In this document: one piece after another, positions 46,701 through 64,000 of the stretch
Layout: each line of letters opens with the position of its first letter
Position numbering within the stretch: the first letter of the stretch is position 1
From: Phaeosaccion multiseriatum
Taxonomy: Eukaryota; Ochrophyta, other classes
Assembly: GCA_965112735.1 (NCBI GenBank)
Contig: OZ218962.1
Coordinates: forward strand, 1,364,001 to 1,428,000
Direction of reading: 5' to 3'
DNA length: 64,000 nucleotides
Notes under the pieces: model-generated
Databases searched by the model: none
Told to the model about the DNA's origin: nothing
What the model saw: only the letters and a program-made list of their open reading frames with translations
Made by a program: the position numbers and the translations under genes

Positions 46701-49700
46701 TGGACACCCTCTCCTACGCCTTTGTCCACGCAACCACTCTTGCCTCTACGGGTCAGGGTCAGTCCTTCGGCAAGGGCCCTCCGGACTCCGCTACAGCGGC
46801 CTTTCAGCACGATTTCAAGGTGGGAGCTTGGCTGCTTGCTTATGTGTCTCCTTCGGCGAGGGAGGGAGGGAGGGAGGGAGGGAGGGGGGGGGGGGGAGGT
46901 GGGCAACGGCGTCTCTCTGTTCTTTCGCTTCCCCCCCCCGGGTCTTCACACAAGTCGTCTGTCTCTGCCGTCGGGTGCGTCGTCTTCGGTGGTATTGACG
47001 CTCCAATTCCCCTCCCCTCTCCACTCTTTGAATGCCCATCTCCTCCCCCGCCTCTCTCCGTGCCCCTCCCCCTCCTCTCTCTCTCTCTCTGCCCCTCCCC
47101 TGTCCTCTCCCCCCCAGGTGTTTGGCTTTGGTGGGGGAAAGGGTACAGGGGAGGGCGTGAACAGCCCGAGGGGGAAGGGGGGAAGCTCGAGGGGGGGCAA
47201 GGGACGAAAAAGGGGCTTGCTGGGGAGGAGGAAGAGTCTGCGAGGAGGGGGGGGCGCCAAGGACGCAGTGGATGAGCATCATAATGGAGGAGGAGCGGAG
47301 GACGGGTCGGGGGGTGGGGGAGGCGTGAATGAGGACATGAAACGCGAGATGCGGCGGTTACCGGAGCCCCTCCAGTCCGACCTTGGAGGTCGACTTGTGA
47401 GGGAGCTCTATGACAAACATGATCGTGAGTGTATTGTACTGTCCAAGGAGAAGGGTTTGGCCTCTCGGGGTTTCAGTTGCAGTTCATTAGACCCCCTGTG
47501 AGGACCTATCCATATATCCATCACGGCATGCAGAAAGGAAAGGAGGTGGTGGTGGTGGTGGTGGTGGTGGTGGTGGTGGTCGCGACTCAACTCCTCCTTC
47601 AAATGCAATGCATTACAAGCGCGAAACTTAGCCCCCTCACCCCCCCCCCTGAACACCCTCTTCGTCTGTCCCGTCTGCTGCCATCCCATGATGCTGCTCC
47701 TCTCTCTCTGTGTGTCTATCTCACAAGGAGTGCGCGTTGGCCACGACGGAGACTTATCTCAGTACGAGAGCGCCTTTGACTTTGCCCCCACGCCCGTGGT
47801 CATGCCCAGCAGGTATGTGCGGTACATCATCTTGTTCCTTTCAGCGAGTTTGAGTGCTCTTGGTAAACTCACCCCCCTGCTCTTTCTCACTGTTCTGTCT
47901 TGCATTTATCGTTCCCTCCCGCTGTGTTCACTCTCTTGGTGTTGCCACGCCACCCCCCTTTCTTTGCCTGCCCCCATCCACTGCCATCCCTCCTCCTTGC
48001 CCCACCACAGTGACCAGAACGGGGGGCCGCACCGGCGGCGGCCGTTTCACTTTATGAACAGGGGCAACCCGACGCAGAACGCCATGAACCAAACCATTTC
48101 TCAGCTCACTATCAATCGTCATGTGCAGTACCCGGTGGGCATCCCACAAGGGCTGTCGAGGCCCCACTTTAACTACAGCAATGGGGTGCACGACGGAGCA
48201 GGGGGCGCGGGAGGGGGGGGGGTGGGCGTGAGGGGGGGTGGGCCAGGGGCTGCGACTGGGTATGGCAGCAGCAGCAGTGGCAGTAGTGGTGGCAGGTACG
48301 GGGGCGTGGGCAACATGTATCAGAGTGGGGGCGCGGGCAGCGGGCGAGGAAGCTCCTCGGGGGCGGGGTCGGGAGGAGGAGAGGGGGGCAGCCAATATCC
48401 GTCGGGGGGTAGTCAATACCCGGGGGGGGGCAGCAGCTCCTCCCCCATGCCCGACATGAGTCTCGTCATCAGAGACGCCTTTGTGTGCGTTATGGCAGAG
48501 CTGCTTGGGGGCATCGGCAGGTGAGAGGGAGGGAGGGAGGGGCGGGCAAAGCCGGGAGGGAGGCGACGGAGGAGGTAGTCAGTACCGGTGTCGGGGAGGA
48601 GAGGAACCAACGTGTGTGGGCATGTGGTATGTGGTGGTTGAGACTATACACTGTACACTTGTGTATACACTCTACACTTGTGATGTATTGATTTATTACG
48701 TGCCTTTTCATGGCTGGGACGTTACTCACTCACTCCCCTCTCACACCAACCACCACACTAACCCAAATCATTTTCTCCTTCCTTCCTTCCTTCCTTCCGA
48801 CCGACCGACTCGCAGCTTTGTGCGGCACAACCACGCGAGGCAACGGCAACACTCTCTGCGCTCCAAGCCGCTTGACGAACTCTTCAATATGGCGGACTTC
48901 TTGGGAGGAGTGGCGCCCTCACTCAGGCCCTTTGTGGAGCGGCTCACGCAGACGCAAATGTTTTGGGTGTTGGTGCAGCAGTGGCTGGAGTCGGGGGACA
49001 ATCTGGACAAGGACGATCAGTTGCTCTTCTTTGAGGAGTTGGTCAATGCACTAAGCAACAGGAGGGTCGGAGCGGATGTGCCGTATAGGACGGAGAGGCT
49101 GTTTGCCGACGGTGTGGACGGGGAAGGCGGGTCGGGAGGGTCAGGCGACTCGACTGGCAGGCAGAACAAGAGGAAGTTAAGGGAGCTTGAAGATCCGATT
49201 CTGTTGGTGGAGGAGGTGCGCCTGAAACGGCCGGATTGGTATCGCAGCCCTGCCATGACGGTGCTCGGGGGAGGTGCCTTCAACAGTGAGCGCAATGGCG
49301 GTAGCGCCGGTGCCGGTATTATGCCCCCGGCGGCGACGGGAGGAGGAGATATTGTGCCGGCCGATCAGACCTCTCCGTTCCCTAGTCTTCAGCCCTTGAG
49401 ACGAATGCCAAGCGGAGCAAACAGAACAGCAGCAGCGACAGGCAGATCTCCGACGGGCGCCGGGGGGGCCAATTCAGAATCCTCTCCAGAGAGCTCCATC
49501 GCTCAGGCAGCCAATTTCCGGCAGGTTCGGTTCGAGCAAGGCCAACAGCACCAGCAGATGCATCTTTTGCAGCAGCAACAGCAGCAGCAGCAGCAGCAAC
49601 GACTACTACAACATCACCAGTACCTGCAGCAGCTGCAGACAGCCGGAGGAGGAGGTGGGGGTGGGGGAGATCCCTCCTCTCAAGCACTCGACTACGCCAA

Positions 49701-52700
49701 TGCCAGTAATGCGGATATGATGGAGCAGCTGTACAGCTCGCTGACGGGCTGTCAGGAGGGCGCTCCTGGACACCCGTGCTCGAGGATGGAGGCGTCTCTG
49801 ATCGAGAGCGAGCTTCAGTTGATGGACAGTGAGGCAGAGCCTATCGTCATTCCAGGCCCGTCCGCCGTGGTGCGAAAGAATTCCAACGCCAATGGCGGCT
49901 CTGTCGCGTCGGGAGATGATGGACAAGGAGGAGGGGGAGGGGGAAGAGGAAGAGGAGGAGGTAGAGGGAGAGGGAGAGGAGACGGAAAAGGAAGAGGAGG
50001 GGCGGCCCAGAGCACGGACGGTGGGGTGGGGGACAGCGTGGAGAGCAACCACAACAGCAACCCGCAGGTGCCGGAGGAGGTGCACTCGCCAATTCCGGTG
50101 AGTGACCCTACTCGGGCCACCGCTGGTGCTGGTGCTGGTGGTGGTGGTTCCGCTGGTTTGGCCTGCGCTGCCGACGAGGACCGCGCCTCGTCATCGCCTG
50201 TGCCGGGCGGACGTGGGCGCGGTCGCTCCCCTGTGCGCAAGGAGGACGAGTGGCCCACCCCGCTGGACGCGTCTTTGCTCTGCACTGCGCCGGAGGACCT
50301 GCCGCCTCTCGTCGTCAAACTGCAGGTTGGTGGGTGGGTGGAGAGGGTAGTAAGAGGGTAGTGTAAGTAGAGAGGTGGGAAGGGAACGGGACTGGAACCC
50401 TTTGGAACCCTTCTTTCCATCCGCTTTACCTCGCCCCTCTTGTCCTGCCCTATTTCGGAACTCCCCTCTGTCTCGTTCCTCACCCCTCACCCGCCCCGCC
50501 CCTCTTCCGTGCTGGTTGGTTGGTTTGTTTGGCCCGCGGCCGCAACAACAGATCTTCAGCACAACGCACAAGGCGATGCTGGCGAAGCGCAGGCAGGGAC
50601 GCAACGCCCTCTTTGGCACGTCCTTACTCTACGGCGAAGTAGAGCCCATGGTGGTGCTTCCCTTTGAAGCTCTCGTGGAGCTCGGTCACATTCCTCGCAG
50701 CAGCGAGTGCGACGGTCTGAGCGTGGAGTACTCGAGCATCAAGGCCACACGCAAGGACAGCCTTGTCATCTTCATCTCGCATTTGTGGCTGCGGCCGAGG
50801 GACTTGCGTCCAAGCCCCGAGGACGAGGATGGAGAGAAGTTCAGGGTGCTTGTGGCGGGGGTGACACGTTTGCTCTCTTCTGTACGCCAACACATGACGG
50901 CGTACTTGTGGGTGGACTATGCCTGCATCGACCAGTTAAGAACTGCAGTAGAGGCAGTGTGTGAAGCAGGGAGGGAGGGAAGTAGTGAGGGGGGGAGTGA
51001 GTCCTGCATCGACCAGCTTAAGAGCGGCAACGCGAGCGCGATTGGGTGGCGGGCAAAGACGTACCAGGACGGCGCCTCATGTCTCTGAGACTCATCACTA
51101 GCGTGTGTTCTGTCCTCACTCGTTTCTCCACACTGACCTGCCATCCACTGTCATCCCATCCACATCTCCTTGCCCCCTTGCTGCTTGCTGCCTGCTTCTT
51201 GCTCACTCAGAGATGACAACAAGCGGCGCCGCAGGGGCATTCGCTCCCTTCCATCATACATGGAGCGCTGCGACGTGGTGCTCATCCCCTACACAGGCCC
51301 CAAGGACGGACGGAGCAGCAGCCCTCCACGGCAAGGGACGAGGGGGGGGGCAAGCAGTGCCGCAGCCGCAGGGGTGACGGTGGAGGGGAATAGAGACCGT
51401 TTTAGCACGGGCTCGAGGGAGAGGTTCAGTACGCTCGATCTCTTGGGAATCGAGTCTCCCGACGGACCCGCTACTGCTACTGGTAGCAGAAAGGGGACGG
51501 GGGGTTCTTCTCTTCCGGGGGCAGCAGCAGGGGCTGCAGCAGGGGCAGCAGCAGGAGCAGCTGGAGCAGCAGCAGCCGCAGCAGCCGCAGGAGCAGCAGC
51601 AGCAGCGGCGGCAGCGCGTACGTTGCCTAGTGGTGGCCATGGTGACTTGGCTGTCGGGGGTGATGCTCCTGCCTCGGGCCTGGCGGTCGGGAGGGCTACT
51701 TCAGGGGCAGACGCGCTTCGCCCAGCGACGGAAGCTGGAGGCTCTGCTGTTGCGCGGTCAGAGACGGCGGCGGGGAGGGAGGGAGAAGATAAGGATGGAG
51801 GGGAAGGAAGAGGCGGGGGGCGAGGACGAGGAGGGGGGGGGGGGTTACCCACACTTCAGGAGACTGCGACCGCGGTTGTGGCCCCTCAAAGGGACCGGAC
51901 ACGGACTGGCGAAGGATCGGCGTTTAGCAGCTTGTCGGGGGTAGGGAGCGGCACTAGCGGGGCTGCCGCACCCGGGGTGGGGGGCTTTTTGGGCGGGCTC
52001 TTCAATAGTGGCGGCGGGTCCAAGGGGGGCACCTCCACCTCTCCGCAGCCTATCTCGGCCTCGAGCAGCAGCAGTTTCTTCGCGTCCATTCGGCAGCAGC
52101 AGGACGCGGTCGGGGGGCAGCGGTCACGCCTCGGGACAGGGGATGGAGGCAAGGGAGGGGCTCAAGGCAGTGGCGAAGGGGGTAGTGGTGAAGGAGACGC
52201 AGGGGGGGGGGGGGGCGGGGGGGCGCAGGTGCACCTGCAGCAGCAGCAGCGGCGGCGGCTCCTGCGGGTAACGCTTTTGCAGAGGCTTGGGAGGACGGGT
52301 GGCCCAACAAATACCCCACCATTGTCAGGTACGCAAACACGCACTCCCACACTCACTCACTCACTTGCTCACGCACGCACTCGCTCACGCACGCACTCGC
52401 TCACGCACTCACGCACTCAATCCCTTGCAGGTACCTGAGTCGGGCATGGTGCCGGGCGGAGCTGTACTTGGCGTCCAACATCCCCCTCTCTCTCCACGGC
52501 ATTGACTACTTCGAGTTCACGGGCCTGCCTCACCGAGTGGGCGAGCGGCCGTTGTTCTTGTACGGCCCTGAGCAAGATGACGCCGGAGCCCCCTGTGCCG
52601 TGCTACCTCGACTGGACAAGGGTTACTTCAAGAACATGGATCCAGTGGAGGGGCACCTCACACACGACTCAGATAGAAGGGAGATATTTGCGCTACTCAA

Positions 52701-54369
52701 GTGGGTTCAGTATGCTATACCAGCGGCGCCGAGACCAGGCTATATGGGCGGGAAGCGCTTTTGGAAGCCGCACGGCAAGGGCAGGATGGTGTTTGAAGAC
52801 GGAAGGGTGTACGAGGGGTATTGGAAGGGGGGGAAGATGCACGGCAAAGGCAAGCGAGGGGGCATCATGCAGTATAGCAAGGGGGGCCGCTTCGAGGGGG
52901 ACTGGAGGAGGGGTAAGAAGCACGGGCAGGGGCACATGACCTACCCCGACGGGGCCCGCTACGAGGGGCAGTGGAAGGAGGGGAAGCGCCACGGCTCGGG
53001 CATTTATTACTACGCCAGCGGGGCGAGGTATGAGGGCTCCTGGGAGAACAATCAAATGCACGGGGGAGGAGCATTCACCAGCGCCGCGGACGGGTACGTG
53101 AGCTTACGTAACCCGTGTGGTTGGGTGTGTGTGGAAGGCATCAGATGTTCGTGTGTTTGCTCTCTCTCTCTCTGTCTCACCTGCCCTCTGTGTTGTGGTG
53201 CCTCTTTTCTCGATGTAACTGTAACTCTTATCTCAGGTCAATGTATGTGGGAGATTATAGTAGAGGCAAGCGCCATGGCTTCGGCAAGATGGAATACGCC
53301 GATGGCAGCGTCTACGTTGGTGCTTGGAAGGGTGATCTCCGAGCCGGACGGGGTAAGAGTTACTTAAGATTAAGTGTCACAAGACCAGCATCTTCCTTTT
53401 GATCCTTGTCCTTGTGCTCATTGCTCGCTCATTGCTCGCTCCTTGTTCCTTGCCCCTGCCCGCCAGGCATCCTCACGCACCCGAGAGACGAGGGACAGTT
53501 CAAGGTTAGTTGGCAGGAAGGGAGGAAGGAGGGGAGGGAAGGGTGGAGAAAAGGACGGAGAGAGGGAGGCTCAGCCTCTCTGCAACGCACTGGGAGGAAC
53601 TCTTGTCTTGCGCTGCTTCGGACTGGTGCTACCCCGACTCCTCACTCCTCTTGTGCGTACGTCATGCGACTGGCAGGCAGAGAAAGTAGCTGTCTCTCAC
53701 ACACTCTCTCACATTGCAGCTATTTTCTCTTGTCCCTCCCTCCCTTATCTTTTCCCTCTCTCTGCGTCTTGTCTCCCCTGTCTCTCCCTCCCTTCCTCTC
53801 TTCTCTCTCTCCCCCCCGCCCCCCCCCCCCTCCCCATCTCTCTCTGTCTGTCTCATTCTCTACTGACACACCAGGGAGAGTTTGTTAACAATGTGCAGCA
53901 CGGCCGAGGAGTGCTGCGAACGCGGACCGGTGCCTACCTCGAGCAGTACTGGATGCACGGAGATTTGGTGAGGGAAGACCTTGTAGCCACCCCTGGGCCG
54001 GAGGACGATCCTCTTCTCATGCAGGGCGTCATTCAGAGTGTGCCTCCCTCCCAACCCACTACCAACAGCAGTGGTGTGGCGGATGCAGAGGAGGGGACAC
54101 CGGGAGGAGGAGGAGTTGGAGGAGGAGGAGGAGGAGGAGGAATCGGGGGAGGCGGAGGAGGAGGAGGAGGAGGAGGAGGAGGAAGAGTAGAAAGAGTAAA
54201 GCAACCCTTAGAGGGGCTGCTCGACCCCACGCCTCCCTCATCGTCGACAGACGCACATTCGTCAATGTCTACACAGGAGTCGAGCAGAGCAGCGAATAGT
54301 CTAGAGGAAGGCCTCGCCGTAAACGTGGTGGGGGGAGACTGGAGAGAAGCCCCGGAGCGAGCTGACTGA
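43738..54369 (+). CDS. MABP-DENN-TIR-like-MORN fusion protein
   Basis: Fifteen exons: 43738-44118, 44333-44428, 44769-45990, 46276-46410, 46611-46819, 47118-47424, 47728-47812, 48011-48520, 48816-50325, 50552-50934, 51211-52328, 52431-53093, 53237-53352, 53467-53504, 53875-54369. About 2,406 residues if the frame step near 52182-52228 is a 47-nt intron. Domains: two MABP-type repeats (AITDIAVVRP, VNISVVLGNK, VYLAVR; about 50-250), DENN (FSFVFTNVDGRRTYAACLTF near 270, cDENN to about 575, dDENN ending LRPFVERLTQTQMF), a TIR-like domain (LVIFISHLWLRP, WVDYACIDQDD, YLSRAWCRAELYLAS; about 1490-1985), then seven MORN units (YEGQWKEGKRHGSG type; 2080-2300). DENN proteins are RAB exchange factors; MORN repeats bind membranes; MABP is typical of DENND4. 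One exon (48816-50325) carries the DENN end and the lead-in to the TIR-like part, so it is a real fusion. Confidence 0.8.
52182..52228 (+). other. Frame step in DENN-MORN exon 11
   Basis: Frame 2 codes up to here, frame 1 from here to the next donor (AEAWEDGWPNKYPTIV, clearly part of the domain). A 47-nt GT-AG segment (52182-52228) would restore phase exactly; alternatively one G is missing from the 14-base G run at 52202-52215. Confidence 0.6.
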
Positions 54370-54721
54370 TTCCTTACCCTTTTTTCCATGCGACTCAACT
54401 GTACATACACAAGCCATTTACTTTAGCTTTACTTGGCGCGGAGTCTGTACACCTATTAAAATAAACAAAAGGAAATAAGAGAGGATTCTTTTCCGGCGTG
54501 TGAATGGGCAAGGCTTGTGTGGAATGTAATTGCTTGCGTATCCCACGACCTGCTACGATGATGGGATGGGTCCCAATGGTATTCAGACCATCACAACTAC
54601 TTTTCGTGCGCATCCAACGACATGCTATGATGACGGGATGGTACTCTATCGTATTCAGGTCATCACACCTTCCTTTCGGGGGACCTGGTGGGGACACCAC
54701 GCGAGGCCACGGAAAGCGCTC
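54370..54721. other. Intergenic between convergent DENN-MORN and SPT20 genes
   Basis: 352 bases. Holds two diverged tandem copies of a 73-bp unit (54534-54606 and 54607-54678). No gene seen. Confidence 0.6.
54534..54678 (+). repeat. Diverged 73-bp tandem duplication
   Basis: Both copies keep the order GCGTATCC/GCGCATCC, ATGATGGGATGG/ATGACGGGATGG, GTATTCAG, CATCACA, TTTCG. It lies in the 3' region of two convergent genes. Confidence 0.8.
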
Positions 54722-61340
<6,619 letters not shown>

Positions 61341-61488
61341 GTGCCGATGTCCTCTATTGAATGATGAGGGATGAGGTGGAAGGTCGAAAAAAAAGACAGA
61401 GCGAAAGATCTTAAACTGCAGGGTCACCTTCCCCTTCAAAAAAAAAAAAATCAGTGTTCTCGTGTTGTAGTAGGGTTAAAAGCAGAGC
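61341..61488. promoter_or_regulatory. Shared 148-bp upstream region of SPT20 and pyruvate kinase
   Basis: Two divergent ATGs with only 148 bases between; it contains an A14 run at about 61438-61450. Bidirectional promoter by position. Confidence 0.45.
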
Positions 61489-63971
61489 ATGGGTGTGCTA
61501 TCAAAGAGCGTTGTTGGCCTGATGGCCGTGGCAGGCAGCACATCTGCCTTCATGCCCTCGCCTGCGCTGCGACTGGCGTCAGCGCCGACCAAATCTATGA
61601 TGGGCGCGAGCAGGACCAGTCCTCCAACCTCAGGAGCCGTAGCCACGTCGCGACCAGGTGAGAGAAATAATAGAAGTAAGAGTTTTATGTGGCCCAAGGG
61701 TGGGAGCGTGTGGAGGAGAGGCTGTGGAGGCTCCACCCCCTGCTTTTCTGCAAGCCAGAGCAATGCGCATGCTCCAAGTAAAAAAATGAGGGGGGGGTTA
61801 CCCTCCGTCGCGACCCACGCGTGGGGAAGCATAATTTCTCCAGTCATTTGCTGTACGCCATTGTCTATTCGATGCACAAACGCCCCCAAGTCCCCTTCGG
61901 TCTTTCATTATTTCTTTTTCTTTGTTGATGATTTTGGGTTGAACCACGTCCCCTCTCTCTCTCTCATCTCTCGACGTATGACGGGTGAGGGAGTTTGAAG
62001 GGAGAAAAGAGGCGAATGCCATTTTTCGTTAGCGTCCCAACTTGCAAGAAGAAGAGGCGTCACCAACGGAGACACACGCCTTATGCCTTGCATCGGGTTG
62101 TAGTCCCTCCAGACTACTGACTTCCTGCCTGCCTACTGCTCCCCCCCGTCCTCCACCTCCTCGTGCGGCTGTTGCCCCCCCTCCTCAGGCTCCCCCACGC
62201 GGCTCTCTATGAACGCCGCGCCCACAGAAGACCCCAACGATCTGTACTTGCCCGGAGGGGAGGGACCCGACAAGTACGCCTTCGTGCTTAACCCTGGGCG
62301 ATGGAGGAAGAAGACCAAGCAGTTAGTTACCCTCGGCCCCGCCTCTTGCACGAGGGAGCAAATCGAGACGCTCTTCCTGGCTGGAGCAGACATCTTCAGG
62401 CTGAACTTTAGTCACGGCGCGCACGATGAGAAGGCGGAGCTCGTGAACACGATTCGCGAGATTGAAGCGAAGTACTCGCACCCCATCTGTATCCTCGGCG
62501 ATCTGCAAGGGCCCAAGCTCCGGGTGGGCGTCTTTGGGCATGACAAGGTGCGGTAGAGAAAGGGAGGGAGACAGACAGAGTCAGAGACAGAGAGAGAGAG
62601 GGGGGGAGGGAGAGGGAGAGGGACACACACACAGACAGAAAGAGGGTGCAACGCGTGCGCAGTGTTCGTAAGAGAAGTCCTGTCTGTCCCCTGTCCATCC
62701 GTGCCTGCCCTGTGTTGCCCAAGTATCCCGCTCTCAACCCGCAGGGAATGAATGCTCTGCAATGCTCTTCCTGCTGCTCTCTGGCCCTCAGGTCACAGTG
62801 GTGGAGGGGCAAATGTTCCGCTTCGACATGGACGGAGAACCGGGAGATAGGTGTGTACGTGCGTCAAGGGTCATCCATCAAGTCACATACCTACCATGCC
62901 CAGACATCCCCTTCTGTCACCCTCCTCCTCCAACTCATATCCGCCGCGTGACCATTGCGTGTCTGCCTACCTGCCTCTCTGCCTTCCCGCCTTCCCGCCT
63001 TCCCGCCTTCCCGCCTTCCCGCCTGCCTACCTGCCTCTCTGCCTTCCTGCTCATGCACCTCCCGTCAGTGCTCGCGTGCAGCTGCCCCACAAGGAGATCA
63101 TTGACACTCTGGATGTGGGGGACGTGCTGCTGCTGGACGACGGCAAGCTCAAGATGACAGTGGAGGAGTCTGGAGAGGGATACGTGGAGTGCCGCGTCAA
63201 CGTGGGAGGCACGCTCTCCGATAAGAAGGGTGAGAGGGGGCGATTATTGATGCAAAGCTGTGCAATCAATCGCCAGCCCAAGTGGGTGTCGATTGCTGAC
63301 TGCCACACACACACACGTCGACTTGTCTCTGCGGAATTGCTCGTAGATGACCTTCTTTCGCGTTCAGACACACAACATATACATACCTACAAGCACGCAT
63401 AGCGCTCATCGCCTCGAGGCAAGCGGCTCTGGTGAAGTTCCGCGAGGCACCTTCTCTCGCCTCACCGCGCGCCGTCACTCAGCGCGGACGAGGCCCCGCA
63501 ACAGGTCCTGTGCCGAACCGCTAACTTTCTCCTCTTCTGTCTGTCTGTCTGTCGGTCTGTCGGCCCGTCTGTCCGTCTGTCTGTGTATACCTCAGGGGTG
63601 AACACGCCCACGGTGACGCTTCCCATCTCGCCCATGACCCCCAAGGACCGCGCTGACCTCGAGTTCATCCTCACGCAGAGCATCGACGTGGTGGCTCTGT
63701 CCTTCGTGCAGAAGCCGGAGGACATCATTGAGCTCAGGAGGGTAAGGATGGCAGTGGATGGCAGTGGATGGCAGTGGAAGGCAGGCAGGTAGGCAGTTGA
63801 CCCTCTCCCTGTGTTGGTTAGCGATTGGAGGAGGGCACGGCGGGTCCCTATCGACTCAAGTGCTTGCTGAGAGATGCTGACCCTGACCCTCTCGTCGCGC
63901 CCCTATCTTTCTTGTGTGTGCAGCTTGCCGGCCCCGATATGAAGCTCATGGCCAAGATCGAGAAGCCTCAG
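61489..63971 (+). CDS. PK: Plastid-targeted pyruvate kinase (3' partial)
   Basis: Exons seen: 61489-61657, 62189-62547, 62792-62850, 63069-63229, 63596-63741, 63924-63971, all in phase, 314 residues so far; the gene continues past the window. Exon 1 is a targeting exon: MGVLSKSVVGLMAVAGSTSA followed by FMPSPALR, a signal peptide with F at the cleavage site and a Ser/Arg-rich transit region. The catalytic barrel begins KTKQLVTLGPASCTREQIE and contains GADIFRLNFSHG, LGDLQGPKLRVG, the B domain (VTVVEGQMFRF to SDKKG), ALSFVQKPEDI and the start of the active-site motif MAKIEKPQ. It makes pyruvate and ATP from phosphoenolpyruvate, here probably feeding plastid fatty-acid and amino-acid synthesis. 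The mature protein starts with a hydrophilic linker before the barrel. Confidence 0.93.
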
Positions 63972-64000
63972 GTGAGTCAGGGAGGGAGGGAGAGAGTGAG

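Noticed and set aside
50375-54369. Separate TIR-MORN gene starting after 50375
   Set aside because: The only ATG choices cut into the conserved lead-in, and exon 9 joins exon 10 in phase 0 through DLPPLVVKLQ-IFSTTHKAML; a single gene fits better, though RNA data would settle it.

Overview
The window is nuclear DNA of a photosynthetic stramenopile (ochrophyte) alga, possibly of eustigmatophyte type. Three independent signs point there: a fucoxanthin/violaxanthin-type light-harvesting protein gene, and three different genes whose N-termini are short signal peptides ending in an A-F-(M/T)-P-like or NAFT junction, the bipartite plastid-targeting signal of algae with secondary red plastids. Genes have short spliceosomal introns (mostly 100-400 nt), intergenic gaps are short, GC is moderate to high, and trinucleotide repeats invade exons and introns alike. 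No bacterial operons, tRNA, rRNA or CRISPR features were seen.

Layout: (1) TMEM131-like secretory-pathway protein, + strand, 5' end outside the window (to 5686). (2) PH-domain MAP-kinase-like protein, + (6309-9242). (3) Calcium-dependent protein kinase, +, nine exons (9724-13204). (4) A very large rotatin homologue, -, about 20 exons (14051-29803). (5) Light-harvesting protein, -, seven exons (30679-32583), divergent from (6) an ARL2-binding protein, +, five exons (32809-33991). (7) Plastid-targeted DUF1118-like protein with a histone-H1-like tail, + (35211-36853), flanked by GC-rich palindromic arrays. (8) TATA-binding protein with a long C-terminal extension, - (37729-39444), divergent from (9) an MSS51-C-terminal-domain protein, + (39596-40585). 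(10) TAP42/IGBP1 PP2A regulator, - (41406-43264), divergent from (11) a 15-exon gene (43738-54369) that joins MABP, DENN, a TIR-like domain and seven MORN repeats in one protein of about 2,400 residues. (12) SPT20 subunit of SAGA with huge polyglutamine tracts, - (54722-61340), divergent from (13) a plastid-targeted pyruvate kinase, +, 3' end outside the window (61489 onward).

There is no single pathway, but several themes recur: transcription initiation (TBP, SPT20), signalling (MAPK, CDPK, TAP42), membrane traffic and ARF/RAB-type GTPase control (TMEM131, ARL2BP, DENN), plastid function (LHC, DUF1118, pyruvate kinase) and centriole/flagellum biology (rotatin, ARL2BP). The last theme suggests the organism has or had flagellate cells.

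The most striking non-gene signal is a nine-base unit, TTGGTGATA, set in frame inside CAG arrays. The 14-mer GTATCACCAACTGC (either strand) occurs nine times exactly in unrelated genes, exons and introns, and is read as LVI, VGDT or VSPT depending on frame. Exon coordinates were derived by hand from splice consensus, phase continuity and protein similarity; no alignment or transcript data were available.
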